Source of the DNA: Vibrio sp. HA2012
GTDB lineage: Bacteria > Pseudomonadota > Gammaproteobacteria > Enterobacterales > Vibrionaceae
NCBI RefSeq assembly: GCF_002812955.1
Contig: NZ_PFXK01000001.1
Coordinates: 806,001-870,000, forward strand
Direction: 5' to 3'
Length of the DNA stretch: 64,000 bases
Shown here: piece after piece, positions 40,174 to 49,581 of the stretch
Numbering within the stretch: position 1 is the first letter of the stretch
How the letters are laid out: each line of letters begins with the position of its first letter
The notes under the pieces: model-generated
The model's input: the letters and a program-made list of their open reading frames with translations, nothing else
Databases searched by the model: none
What the model was told of the DNA's origin: nothing
Program-made: the position numbers and the translations under genes

Positions 40174-41748
40174 CTAGATACCGTCGTTATCACTGGTCCA
40201 ATAACGCGGTTCGTCTTCTGTCGACTTCTCCAACAATTCATTTGCCTTAGCAACTACGTACTTAGGCTGAGCAATTACAATATCTTCCGGCACCCGCTGT
40301 CCGTTTGCGATATAAGCAAGTGGCAAAGCGTTCTGTACAACGACACTGATAAACTCTCCAAGACTGAGTGACTCATCCAGCTTGGTCAGAATGCACCCGG
40401 ATAAAGGGATCCGTTTAAAATGATCTATCGTTTCCTGCAGTACTTTCCTCTGTGCGGTAGCCGGCAGCACAAGATAACTGTTGATCACCTCGCCACTGTC
40501 CTGCATCAATGTATCCAGTTGTTCTGACAACCGGACATCTCTTTGTCCCATACCGGCAGTATCAACCAGAACCAGACGACGATTTCTGAGCTGATATATA
40601 ATCTCGGCCAACTGCTCGGAATCTTTAGCAATTCTTACCGGACATCCCATAATTCTTCCATAAATAGCCAGTTGTTCATGTGCACCGATACGGAAAGTAT
40701 CCGTGGTTACCAATGCCACATTATCTGCCCCGTACTCCATAGCAGCACGAGCAGCCAGCTTGGCAATAGTGGTTGTTTTCCCAACCCCGGTAGGTCCAAG
40801 CAAAGCAACTACACCGCCTTTTTTCAGAATATCGCTCTTAGTAACAACTATCTGGTCAGAAACCAAACCTAAGAGTGCTTTCCATGCCTGAGCCGGAGGT
40901 GTATCTTCAGGAATATAACAAGCAAGCTGGTCAGCCAGTTCCGATGACAATCCCATGCGTTCCAGCCGCTTGATTAGCATCGCTCTCAACGGCTCTCTGC
41001 GTTCGACTTCCTGCCACATAAGGCCAGATACCTGATGTTCAAGTAACCGCCGGATAGACATCATCTCCTCGCGCATAGACTCAAGTTCATGTGCAGCATC
41101 GGTATTCTGTTCGGAAACAGTGGCATAACGGTCATATCGTGTAGGATCTAACCGGGGCTCTGGCTTCTTCACTCTGCGGTCTTCTGCTATCAGTCGGGCA
41201 AGGCCGGAATCATCACCAAGAGAAGAAGAGATCAGACCACCTTTCTGCCGCGATTCCGGTTGATTCTCACGCCCTTCCTGCTGGCGCTTCAGCAATGCAG
41301 CCAGCGAATCAGCTTCTGTCTTTCCTCTCTGATCCGGAGCCGATTCTTCACCGCTATACTGGCGAAGCATGCTGGCGAAGCGTTTTGTCATGGAACCGGT
41401 GTCACTGTTACGGTTATGTTGTTGCCCGTAGGAATGAGCCTGATGCGGGTTTGGCATATCGTACCCCTTTCTCCCGTCACTGTTTCTCAGGCTGACCCTG
41501 TCATCCTGAAGCTGACGCTCCTGCTGACGGGGTGCTGATGAAGCCATGCCAGGGTAATCACTTGAATAGCGAGAGGAAGATGACTGTGAAGACACGGCCG
41601 CTGCTGGCTCACCATCGACAGCAGCAACTATCTCAACCCCACCAGTCACCTTTTTGTTAGACATGATCACAGCCTCTGCACCCAGTTCTTCTTTCACCTG
41701 GAGCAGTGCGGTTCGCATGTCTTTTGCAAAAAATCTTTTTATCTTCAA
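40174..41748 (-). CDS. flhF: Flagellar SRP-like GTPase FlhF
   Basis: Polar GTPase that sets the site and number of flagella, 524 residues. A basic, low-complexity N-terminal B region precedes the NG domain, with the P-loop LLGPTGVGKTTTIAKL at about 313-328, then LVTTDTFRIGAHEQL, LVDTAGMGQRD and ILTKLDES. In Vibrio it is placed at the pole with help from HubP, also encoded here. It lies between flhA and flhG. Confidence 0.97.
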   Translation of the reverse strand: MKIKRFFAKDMRTALLQVKEELGAEAVIMSNKKVTGGVEIVAAVDGEPAAAVSSQSSSSRYSSDYPGMASSAPRQQERQLQDDRVSLRNSDGRKGYDMPNPHQAHSYGQQHNRNSDTGSMTKRFASMLRQYSGEESAPDQRGKTEADSLAALLKRQQEGRENQPESRQKGGLISSSLGDDSGLARLIAEDRRVKKPEPRLDPTRYDRYATVSEQNTDAAHELESMREEMMSIRRLLEHQVSGLMWQEVERREPLRAMLIKRLERMGLSSELADQLACYIPEDTPPAQAWKALLGLVSDQIVVTKSDILKKGGVVALLGPTGVGKTTTIAKLAARAAMEYGADNVALVTTDTFRIGAHEQLAIYGRIMGCPVRIAKDSEQLAEIIYQLRNRRLVLVDTAGMGQRDVRLSEQLDTLMQDSGEVINSYLVLPATAQRKVLQETIDHFKRIPLSGCILTKLDESLSLGEFISVVVQNALPLAYIANGQRVPEDIVIAQPKYVVAKANELLEKSTEDEPRYWTSDNDGI

Positions 41749-41808
41749 GGCGTTTATCCAAGGTTAATGATTCTGGAGGGTTTGCTGACTACGACTGCAA
41801 ACGCCACA

Positions 41809-43902
41809 TTAGTTTCCTACAGCCTGTACAATACGAATCTGTTTTTCATCCGGTATTTCCTGATAGGAAAGCACCCGTAAATTTGGAATGGTGTTCTTTA
41901 CAAACTTGGCTAATGTCGTTCTGAGTACTCCGGATGTCAGCAACACAGCAGGCTCGCCTTTCAGTTCCTGTTCATGTGTTGCCTGGCTGAGAGAGGACTG
42001 TAGTCGCTCTGCCAGACCCGGTTCGATACCTGTTGATTCACCACCCGATGCCTGCATGGTCTGATGCAAAATTTGTTCCAGTTCCGGAATCAAAGTTATA
42101 ACCGGCAACTCGGGCTCTATCCCATTGATTTCCTGAACAATAAGCCGTTTCAGAGAGATACGAACAGCCGCCGTTAGAATGTCAGGTTCTTGACTCTTGC
42201 CCGCGTATTCAGAAAGAGTCTGGACTATAGTACGGATGTCCCGGATAGGTATCGCTTCATTAAGCAGGTTTTGCAGAACCTTAACCACAACCCCCAGAGG
42301 CAACAGGTCAGGAACAAAATTTTCAACCAGTTTAGGTGCAGAACGTCCCAACATCTCCAGCAGGTTCTGTACTTCTTCATGACCGATGAGCTGAGCTGCA
42401 TTATTGGTCAAGAGCTGACTTAGGTGGGTCGCAAGAACGGTGGCAGAATCCACCACGGTATAACCAAGAGCCTGAGCATGCTCCCGCTGATCTGCCTTAA
42501 TCCAAACCGCGTCCAGCCCAAACGCCGGATCAACCGTTGGCTCTCCATCAATTACCCCGTACACCTGGCCCGGGTTAATCGCTAATTCCTGATCTGGCCG
42601 TATTTCAGCTTCACCGACAGCCACCCCCATTAAAGTGATACGATAACTGTTCGGTGTCAGTTCCAGATTGTCCCGGATATGTACCGCAGGGATCAAAAAA
42701 CCAAAATCCTGCGACAGTTTTTTTCGCACACCTTTAACCCGGTCAAGCAGCTCTCCCCCCTGATCCCGGTCAACCATGGGGATCAGACGATAACCAACCT
42801 CAAGTCCGATAATGTCCACTGGCTGAACGTCATCCCAGGAAAGTTCTTTCTGAACCGGGAGCTCCCCTTCTCTGACTTCAGGAAGATTTGGTTTTTCCGC
42901 TGCTTTCTTCTGTTTTTTATCGATAAAATACGCCCCGGCTCCGGCAAGAACGGCCAGAAACAGAAAAGCGATATGTGGCATACCAGGTACGATCCCCATC
43001 ACTCCCAGAATACCGGATGTGATCATCAGTGCTTTCGGATTATCGAACATCTGAAAGACCATTTGCTGACCCATATCTTCATCGGTATTTTGACGGGTTA
43101 CCATGATTGCAGCGCCGATAGACAGCAACAGTGACGGGATCTGGGCAACCAGACCATCACCGATAGTCAGCAGGGTATAGATTTGAATCGCATTACCAAA
43201 TTCAAGATCAAACTGCCCCATCCCGATGCTGAGACCACCAATGATGTTGATAAACAGAATAAGGATACCTGCAATGGCATCCCCTTTTACAAACTTAGAA
43301 GCACCATCCATCGAACCGTAAAAGTCTGCTTCTTTGGTTACCTCAAACCGTCGGGTTCTTGCCTGCTCCTGATCAATCAACCCTGCATTCAGATCCGCAT
43401 CAATCGCCATCTGCTTGCCGGGTAAGGCATCCAGCGTAAAGCGGGCACTTACTTCAGAAATACGTCCCGCACCTTTGGTTACCACCATAAAGTTGATGAT
43501 CATCAGGATAAGGAAGACCACCAGACCAACGGCATAGTTACCACCAATCACCACGTTACCGAAAGCCTCAATCACGTTACCGGCAGCATCCCCGCCTTCA
43601 TGCCCGTACAGTAATACCACCCGGGTCGAAGCCACGTTCAAGGCCAGACGTAATAGGGTAGCAACCAGAAGTACTGTCGGAAAGGCAGCAAAATCAAGAG
43701 GCCGTCGGGTATAGACAGTCACAAGCAAAACCACCATTGCCAAAGCAATATTGAAGGTAAAGAACAGATCCAGCAAGAATGGGGGCATCGGCAGGACGAT
43801 CATCCCCAGAGTAGCAAGAACCAGAACCGGAGCACCGATAGCCGGCAGTGCCCGGGTCGGCAAAGAAGGCATTCTATCTGCAAATGGCAGGTTAAATTTC
43901 AT
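41809..43902 (-). CDS. flhA: Flagellar export apparatus protein FlhA
   Basis: Large export-gate protein of the flagellar type III system, 697 residues, with about eight N-terminal transmembrane helices and the FHIPEP signature TKGAGRISEVSARFTLDALPG region, plus a large cytoplasmic domain (FLIPAVHIRDNLEL). I start at MKFNLPFADR. The reading frame extends 27 codons upstream, but a sigma-54 promoter sits in that extension, so the longer start cannot be used by that promoter. flhF follows 60 bp downstream. Confidence 0.96.
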   Translation of the reverse strand: MKFNLPFADRMPSLPTRALPAIGAPVLVLATLGMIVLPMPPFLLDLFFTFNIALAMVVLLVTVYTRRPLDFAAFPTVLLVATLLRLALNVASTRVVLLYGHEGGDAAGNVIEAFGNVVIGGNYAVGLVVFLILMIINFMVVTKGAGRISEVSARFTLDALPGKQMAIDADLNAGLIDQEQARTRRFEVTKEADFYGSMDGASKFVKGDAIAGILILFINIIGGLSIGMGQFDLEFGNAIQIYTLLTIGDGLVAQIPSLLLSIGAAIMVTRQNTDEDMGQQMVFQMFDNPKALMITSGILGVMGIVPGMPHIAFLFLAVLAGAGAYFIDKKQKKAAEKPNLPEVREGELPVQKELSWDDVQPVDIIGLEVGYRLIPMVDRDQGGELLDRVKGVRKKLSQDFGFLIPAVHIRDNLELTPNSYRITLMGVAVGEAEIRPDQELAINPGQVYGVIDGEPTVDPAFGLDAVWIKADQREHAQALGYTVVDSATVLATHLSQLLTNNAAQLIGHEEVQNLLEMLGRSAPKLVENFVPDLLPLGVVVKVLQNLLNEAIPIRDIRTIVQTLSEYAGKSQEPDILTAAVRISLKRLIVQEINGIEPELPVITLIPELEQILHQTMQASGGESTGIEPGLAERLQSSLSQATHEQELKGEPAVLLTSGVLRTTLAKFVKNTIPNLRVLSYQEIPDEKQIRIVQAVGN

Positions 43903-43962
43903 AATATAGCCAGACTTTCCAATCAGATGAAGAACTTTGAAATCAAGATGTTGACAGGTAAA

Positions 43963-43978
43963 TGCAAGTTTCAGTCCA
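43963..43978 (-). promoter_or_regulatory. Sigma-54 promoter of flhA
   Basis: The minus strand reads TGGACTGAAACTTGCA, with GG and GC ten bases apart as required for -24/-12 promoters. It predicts a start site roughly 50 nt before the flhA ATG. It begins the flhA-flhF-flhG-fliA-che transcript and, by family knowledge, would depend on FlrC. Confidence 0.72.
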
Positions 43979-44055
43979 GCCATTATGTCATTATTTTGAC
44001 TGGGTGCGAACCATAACGGGATTGTGCTGTAAAAGACAGAAAGTCAGCAATCTGT

Positions 44056-45186
44056 CTAATAACGCAGATCAGGTGGTATCGGCATATTTTCATCTTTCAG
44101 AACCGGGCGCTTGCCCCCACGCTTCCGATACTGTTTAAGCTGGAAGACATAGGCCAGCACCTGAGCCACTGCAGTAAACAGACCGTCCGGGATCTGCTGC
44201 TCCAGTTCGGTAGAATGGTACAAAGCCCGAGCCAGTGGGGGAGCAGGAATAATATAGATATTATGCTCACGTGCTACTTCCCGGATCTTCAGCGCCATAT
44301 GGTCTGTTCCTTTAGCCACCACGACTGGTGCCCGGTCTGTTGCCGAGTTATAGCGCAGTGCTACTGAAAAATGTTCCGGGTTGGTCACAATCACGTCAGC
44401 ACTGGGAACTTCCGCCATCATACGTCTTTGCGCCGCTTCACGCTGCAACATCCGGATCCGCCCCTTAACTTCAGGCTTACCTTCGGTTTCTTTGTATTCG
44501 TCTTTAACCTCTTGCTTGGTCATCTTCAGCTGATTTGCATGCTGCCATATCTGAAACGGAATATCGATAGCAACAACAATCAGTAACGAACAACTGATGA
44601 GCAGCACAAAGTTCAGCAGAATATCAAGCGCATGAAAAATATTTTCCGGGAACACATCCATGCTAAGTTGGAACAAATCTTCCTTCGATTTATTAATCAG
44701 GTAGAATGCGACGCCGGCAACCAGCATCACTTTAAGGATCGACTTGACCAACTCGACCCAGCTCTGCAGGCCAAACATCCTCTTAATCCCACTGAGAGGA
44801 TTCATTTTGGAGAGCTTAGGCATGGCAGCTTCAACGGAGAAACTGATGCCACCAAGCCCGGCAGCACCGATTATAGCGGCAACAAACAAAGTAATAAGGA
44901 TCATACCCAGCGGCAGAAGCAAATACAGTAAGGCTCCGGAGGCAATATTCAGCAGCTTGGTAAAATCAAAAATTTCATTCCTGCTCAACGAGAACAAACG
45001 TCTCATCAACGTCAGCAATCCGTCAGCCAGAGTCTCACCAAACATCATCAAAGCTACAGCTCCGACAACCAGTACGGCAACAGAAGCCAGTTCCTTAGAA
45101 CGCGCAACCTGCCCTTTTTCCCGCGCCTGTTGTAACCGTCGGGGTGTGGCGGCTTCTGTGCGTTCCTGTCCGTCTGATTCTGCCAA
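44056..45186 (-). CDS. flhB: Flagellar export switch protein FlhB
   Basis: Export-gate protein that switches substrate specificity after autocleavage. It has 376 residues with four transmembrane helices and a cytoplasmic domain. The cleavage motif reads N269-P270-E271-H272 (VIVTNPEHFSVAL), where most families have NPTH. The Asn-Pro bond and histidine are kept. The C-terminal tail past residue 340 includes the family segment GLFTAVAQVLAYVFQLK. It lies between fliR and flhA. Confidence 0.97.
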   Translation of the reverse strand: MAESDGQERTEAATPRRLQQAREKGQVARSKELASVAVLVVGAVALMMFGETLADGLLTLMRRLFSLSRNEIFDFTKLLNIASGALLYLLLPLGMILITLFVAAIIGAAGLGGISFSVEAAMPKLSKMNPLSGIKRMFGLQSWVELVKSILKVMLVAGVAFYLINKSKEDLFQLSMDVFPENIFHALDILLNFVLLISCSLLIVVAIDIPFQIWQHANQLKMTKQEVKDEYKETEGKPEVKGRIRMLQREAAQRRMMAEVPSADVIVTNPEHFSVALRYNSATDRAPVVVAKGTDHMALKIREVAREHNIYIIPAPPLARALYHSTELEQQIPDGLFTAVAQVLAYVFQLKQYRKRGGKRPVLKDENMPIPPDLRY

Positions 45187-45195
45187 ATCAGCCTC

Positions 45196-45978
45196 CTAAC
45201 ACGCCAGCCGGATAAGGTCGCAGATCTGCTGCTCGCCCTCGTTCCAGTACAATTCGTAATGGCTATACAGCCCCAGCATAATATACCAGCTCAGCAACAA
45301 GCCAATAATTAATGCAAACGCGAAACCCAGAGAGAAAATATTCAGTTGTGGTGCTGCCCGAGTCATTACACCAAAAGAAAGGTTAATCGTGAGCAGGGCA
45401 ATAATCCCTGACAAAGACATAGCCAGAGCCGTCTTAAACATCAGTGACATCCAGAGTGCCATTTCCCGAAAATCAACAGCGGTCAGTTTTCCCGTACCGA
45501 TAGGCAAGGTCTTGAAGCTTAACGCTACCAGTTGAATCATTTTCAGATGGCCATCACTGGCAAGGAAAAACATCGTCGCCAGAAACATAAACAACTGCCC
45601 GACCAGCGGTGTATTCTGCCCGTTTGCCGGATCAACCATAGAGGCGAACCCCAGACTCGACTGCATACCCAGTATCTGCCCTAGCATAACGAATGTCTGT
45701 AGTATAAATTGGGTGACCATACCCATTGCCATACCAATGACCAGTTGTTCAAGAGTCGTCATAAAACCGGGAAAAGAAAGCAGCATAATGTCCTGTGGAA
45801 CCACCGGCAGCGCAGGTATAACCGCAAAAGTGACCGCCAATCCGAGATACAGGCGGATACGCGAAGAAACGAATTTGGCTCCGGTGACTGTCATCACCAT
45901 GAACATGGCTGAAATACGGGTATAAGGCCAAAAATAATTGGCAATCCAGTCAAGTACAATGCTAGTCGGATATTCCAT
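45196..45978 (-). CDS. fliR: Flagellar export protein FliR
   Basis: Core membrane component of the export gate, 260 residues with about six helices (for example YFWPYTRISAMFMVMTVTGA). The conserved FliR/SpaR segment LGFASMVDPANGQNTPLVGQ is present. It lies between fliQ and flhB, 14 bp after fliQ. Confidence 0.97.
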   Translation of the reverse strand: MEYPTSIVLDWIANYFWPYTRISAMFMVMTVTGAKFVSSRIRLYLGLAVTFAVIPALPVVPQDIMLLSFPGFMTTLEQLVIGMAMGMVTQFILQTFVMLGQILGMQSSLGFASMVDPANGQNTPLVGQLFMFLATMFFLASDGHLKMIQLVALSFKTLPIGTGKLTAVDFREMALWMSLMFKTALAMSLSGIIALLTINLSFGVMTRAAPQLNIFSLGFAFALIIGLLLSWYIMLGLYSHYELYWNEGEQQICDLIRLAC

Positions 45979-45992
45979 CTTATCTCCGTGAC

Positions 45993-46262
45993 CTAATAGA
46001 TGACGGAAGGTATGCGCTCAACCATTTCAAAGAAAAATTCCATCAGGGTCTGCGCCATCCAGTGAGCCCCAAACATCAATGCGACCAGTGTCACTATAAG
46101 ACGCGGCAAAAAGCTCAGTGTCTGTTCGTTAATAGATGTTGCCGCCTGAAAAATCGCAACAACCAGCCCCACCAGAAGGCTGGGAATAATCGTTGCACAA
46201 ACCAGTACCAGCACCACCCACAAAGCACTACGGAATATTTCGACAAACAGTTCAGGTTCCAT
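45993..46262 (-). CDS. fliQ: Flagellar export protein FliQ
   Basis: Export-gate protein of 89 residues with two transmembrane helices, the normal size. The start MEPELFVEIFRSALW has AAGGAAC upstream. An in-frame upstream extension of 20 codons runs into fliP and does not match the family. The segment GLVVAIFQAATSINEQTLSF is the FliQ signature. Confidence 0.97.
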   Translation of the reverse strand: MEPELFVEIFRSALWVVLVLVCATIIPSLLVGLVVAIFQAATSINEQTLSFLPRLIVTLVALMFGAHWMAQTLMEFFFEMVERIPSVIY

Positions 46263-46276
46263 ACACCGTTCCTTCG

Positions 46277-47149
46277 CTATAAGGCAAAGCTGCCGGCCAG
46301 TGTCGACAGGATCAGGTTCCATCCATCGACCAGTACAAACAGCATCAGTTTAAAGGGTAAGGATACAATCATCGGTGAAAGCATCATCATACCCATCGCC
46401 ATAAGGATAGAGGCAACAACAAGGTCGATGATCAAAAACGGCAGAAAAAGCATAAAGCCGATCTGGAATGCGGTTTTCAGCTCAGAGGTAATAAATGCGG
46501 GGATCAGCACGCTCATAGCCACATCTTCCGGATTCTGGGCATCAGAACCGGAGATATTCACGAAGGTTTCCAGATCCTTCACTCTTGTCTGTTTCAGCAT
46601 GAAGGCTTTCATTGGTCTCTGAGCCAGGTCAAAAGCTTCTCTGCCGGTGATCTCTTCATTCAGATAGGGCTGGACAGCTGTCTGGTTCACCTGGTCAAAG
46701 ACAGGTGACATAACAAAGAACGTCAGGAAAATAGCAATTCCGACGATAACCTGATTCGATGGCGTTTGCTGTAGCCCCATTGCCTGACGCAGAATCGACA
46801 TCACCACAACTATTCGGGTAAAAGCCGTCATCAGAATAACCATCGCCGGTAAAAAACCCAGCATGGTCATCAGAGCCAGGATCTGCAGATTAACGGAGTA
46901 ATCTTCACTGCCATCCGGGTTGGTCGTCATGGTAAATGCCGGAATACCGGCCCCACCGGAACTCATTCCGCTGGCAATAGTGCGTCCGGCTCCGCGATCC
47001 TGCTCCATTGCAGTGACAGTAACATCGCCAGCTCCCGTAGCAGAAGCAGGGATCGGTGTACTCAGACTATCTTCAGCCGCATAAACCGGACTGAATAGAA
47101 AAATGGCAAACGCAGCCATCAGGGCAGCGAAGAGGTTATTTCTTATCAT
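46277..47149 (-). CDS. fliP: Flagellar export protein FliP
   Basis: Export-gate pore protein, 290 residues. It has an N-terminal signal peptide ending near VYAAEDS, a periplasmic segment and four transmembrane helices. Family signatures are [19 protein letters not shown] and [14 protein letters not shown]. It overlaps fliO by 14 bases. Confidence 0.97.
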   Translation of the reverse strand: MIRNNLFAALMAAFAIFLFSPVYAAEDSLSTPIPASATGAGDVTVTAMEQDRGAGRTIASGMSSGGAGIPAFTMTTNPDGSEDYSVNLQILALMTMLGFLPAMVILMTAFTRIVVVMSILRQAMGLQQTPSNQVIVGIAIFLTFFVMSPVFDQVNQTAVQPYLNEEITGREAFDLAQRPMKAFMLKQTRVKDLETFVNISGSDAQNPEDVAMSVLIPAFITSELKTAFQIGFMLFLPFLIIDLVVASILMAMGMMMLSPMIVSLPFKLMLFVLVDGWNLILSTLAGSFAL

Positions 47150-47516
47150 GTTTTCTCAAAAGCTGGCTAAACTGACCGGCAAACGAATCTGCCACCTGCT
47201 TATCTCCTCCGGAATGCTCACCATCCGACATTTGCCCGGTATCGACAGGCTGCTCAAGTCTGGCGATCAAATTAATGGAGTGAACTGTCATTCCAACAAG
47301 GAACTGTTCCTCACCCGCTTTCACCACAGCAATACGTTCTTTCGGACCGACGGGGATCTGGCGAACAATAGCCAGCCCTTTCTGATTCCCCATGGCCGGA
47401 AGCCGCATCCGTCTGAGAAGCCAGGCCAGACCAAGGATCAGAGCGACAACAAATATCAGCGAGCCGAATGTTGTCAGCAAATCCAGTTCCGGGGCGCCCC
47501 CTTGCGTTGTGTTCAT
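47136..47516 (-). CDS. fliO: Flagellar protein FliO
   Basis: Chaperone for FliP assembly, 126 residues with one transmembrane helix (about 17-33) and a cytoplasmic FliO domain containing [20 protein letters not shown]. It lies between fliN and fliP. Confidence 0.93.
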   Translation of the reverse strand: MNTTQGGAPELDLLTTFGSLIFVVALILGLAWLLRRMRLPAMGNQKGLAIVRQIPVGPKERIAVVKAGEEQFLVGMTVHSINLIARLEQPVDTGQMSDGEHSGGDKQVADSFAGQFSQLLRKHDKK

Positions 47517-47520
47517 AAGC

Positions 47521-47931
47521 TTATCTGAGCTTTTTAATACGTTCAGTCTGACTGATCACATCAGTCAGACGGATACCAAACTTATCATTGACCACAACGA
47601 CTTCACCATGCGCGATCAGAGTACCGTTGACCATCACATCCAGTGATTCCCCGGCAACACGATCCAGTTCCACAACCGAACCCTGATTAAGTTGTAGCAG
47701 GTTACGGATACTGATCTGCGAACGTCCGACTTCCATCGAGATGGTAACCGGAATGTCCATAATCGTATCCAGTTTACGACGTTCATCATCTGAAATTGGC
47801 GTAGACTGGTCAGACAGCTCTTCCAATGGTGCAACATCTATATCATCTGACCCATGAGCAGACGGATCTTCACTCAATGCTGCCGCCCATTCATCCGCCA
47901 GTCTTTGGTCTTCACTCGGATCCATAGTCAT
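47521..47931 (-). CDS. fliN: Flagellar motor switch protein FliN
   Basis: C-ring component of 136 residues. An N-terminal region precedes the SpoA domain (about 58-130), which includes IPVTISMEVGRSQISIRNLL and DVMVNGTLIAHGEVVVVNDKFGIRLTD. It lies 4 bp before fliO and 23 bp after fliM. Confidence 0.97.
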   Translation of the reverse strand: MTMDPSEDQRLADEWAAALSEDPSAHGSDDIDVAPLEELSDQSTPISDDERRKLDTIMDIPVTISMEVGRSQISIRNLLQLNQGSVVELDRVAGESLDVMVNGTLIAHGEVVVVNDKFGIRLTDVISQTERIKKLR

Positions 47932-47954
47932 TTATCTGCTACCACTCTCTTGGT

Positions 47955-48998
47955 TTAATCTTCATCTTTTTCGTTGTCTATTTCAGACATCAAATCTGTA
48001 CCCAATATTGCAATATCGGTTTTAACCACTTCAGGACGTTTAATTTTTTCAGAAATCTGCACTGCCAGTTTTTCGTTTGAGCGCCCCATTTTCACCCGGT
48101 ATGTCGGTAACTCTTCCACAAACATTACTGCATTTTCCGGCATATCGATAGGAATCACATCTCCGGGTCTCAATTCCATCAAATCCCGCAGAGAAATATC
48201 TTTTTCCAGCAGGTTAACCCTGAAGTTAACCGGAACATCCATGATCTCTTCGCGCAGTGCGGAACTCCAGCGAACATCCGTTTCCATCTTGTCCGACTGA
48301 ACACCGGCATCCAGAAGCTCACGGATCGGTTCCACCATGGAATAAGGCATAACCACATGGAAATCACCACCACCACCGTCTACCTCAATATGGAACGAGC
48401 TGACTACAATAACTTCGGTCGGACTCACTATGTTCGCCATACTCGGGTTAACTTCAGAGTCCAGATACTCAAACTCAACCCCCATCACAGGCGACCAGGC
48501 TTCTTTGTAATCTTCAAAAACAACTTTCAACAGCAGCTGAATAATCCGCCGCTCTGTTGGGGTAAATTCCCGTCCTTCAATTTTTGCGTGAAAACGGCCA
48601 TCCCCACCAAAGAAATTCTCCACCAGAATAAATACCAGTCTGGCTTCCATTGTGATCAGTGCCGTACCTTTCAGAGGCCGGAAACGCACCATATTCAGAC
48701 TGGTAGGAACGTACAGAGTATTCTGGTATTCACCAAACTTCATCATCTGTACGCCGTTGATAGAGACCTCGGCTGTTTTTCGCAACATATTAAACAGACT
48801 GATCCGCATATGCCGGGCAAAACGCTCATTGATAAGTTCCAGGGTCGGCATCCGCCCACGGACAATACGATCCTGAGACGAGAAATCGAACGAGACGGCA
48901 TCGCCAACGTCCGCATCCAGCTCATCATCTTCATCATCGACATCATCGACCCCATGTAAAAGGGCGTCGATTTCATCCTGTGTTAGTAGATCTGTCAC
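47955..48998 (-). CDS. fliM: Flagellar motor switch protein FliM
   Basis: C-ring protein that binds phosphorylated CheY and switches rotation. It has 347 residues. The N-terminal CheY-binding peptide is LLTQDEIDALLHG (residues 4-16). A CheC-like middle domain follows (about 45-230), then a C-terminal SpoA domain (about 255-330). It lies between fliL and fliN. Confidence 0.98.
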   Translation of the reverse strand: MTDLLTQDEIDALLHGVDDVDDEDDELDADVGDAVSFDFSSQDRIVRGRMPTLELINERFARHMRISLFNMLRKTAEVSINGVQMMKFGEYQNTLYVPTSLNMVRFRPLKGTALITMEARLVFILVENFFGGDGRFHAKIEGREFTPTERRIIQLLLKVVFEDYKEAWSPVMGVEFEYLDSEVNPSMANIVSPTEVIVVSSFHIEVDGGGGDFHVVMPYSMVEPIRELLDAGVQSDKMETDVRWSSALREEIMDVPVNFRVNLLEKDISLRDLMELRPGDVIPIDMPENAVMFVEELPTYRVKMGRSNEKLAVQISEKIKRPEVVKTDIAILGTDLMSEIDNEKDED

Positions 48999-49005
48999 AT
49001 GAAAC

Positions 49006-49515
49006 CTATTGAATTACAAAATCGGTGAATAACACTTTTTCGATAACTGGCTTACCAACAACTTCCTGCAAGGTTGCCTGAATATCTTTTGTTGCCTGAT
49101 CCCGCAACTGGGTTCTTCCCCCCGGGGTTCGGAGCTGATCCAGACTAGCCGAACCAAAAGTAGACAGCAGTGTACTTTCCACCAACGGAGAATGGTGTCT
49201 GGCCAGACTTTCATTTTCACTGCCTCTCACCATTAGTTGCACTTTAATCTGTACCATCCGGTCTTTTTGCTTTCCTGTCACATTAAACAAGAATGGCTGT
49301 GCAATATTGACGTATGCCGCAGGATCAGGAAGAGCAACCTGCTGCACAGCTGCTGCCTGTTCTTCAGTACCTTCCTCAGAGTCATCTGACCCCATCAGGA
49401 AAAAAGCGGCACCACCGCCACCAACCAACAAGACCACGACTGCAATAATGATAATCAGTAATTTCTTCTTACCTTTTGGGGCTTCTTCACCACCAGGTTG
49501 TTGTTCTTCTGCCAT
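49006..49515 (-). CDS. fliL: Flagellar basal body protein FliL
   Basis: Single-pass protein beside the stator, 169 residues. A Lys/Gly-rich start precedes a transmembrane helix (about 18-40, LLIIIIAVVVLLVGGGGAAF). A periplasmic domain ends EKVLFTDFVIQ, the family C-terminus. It is preceded by fliK with a 66-bp gap and followed 7 bp later by fliM. Confidence 0.95.
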   Translation of the reverse strand: MAEEQQPGGEEAPKGKKKLLIIIIAVVVLLVGGGGAAFFLMGSDDSEEGTEEQAAAVQQVALPDPAAYVNIAQPFLFNVTGKQKDRMVQIKVQLMVRGSENESLARHHSPLVESTLLSTFGSASLDQLRTPGGRTQLRDQATKDIQATLQEVVGKPVIEKVLFTDFVIQ

Positions 49516-49581
49516 AATTTCTCTCTGCCAGTCGTTGCTATAGGATGATTTACCTTAAATATATCAGTGTTTGACAACATA

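Noticed and set aside
40161..40253. N-terminal extension of flhG
   Set aside because: It overlaps the flhF 3' end and does not resemble MinD-family starts; MTENMIQDQ is the better start.
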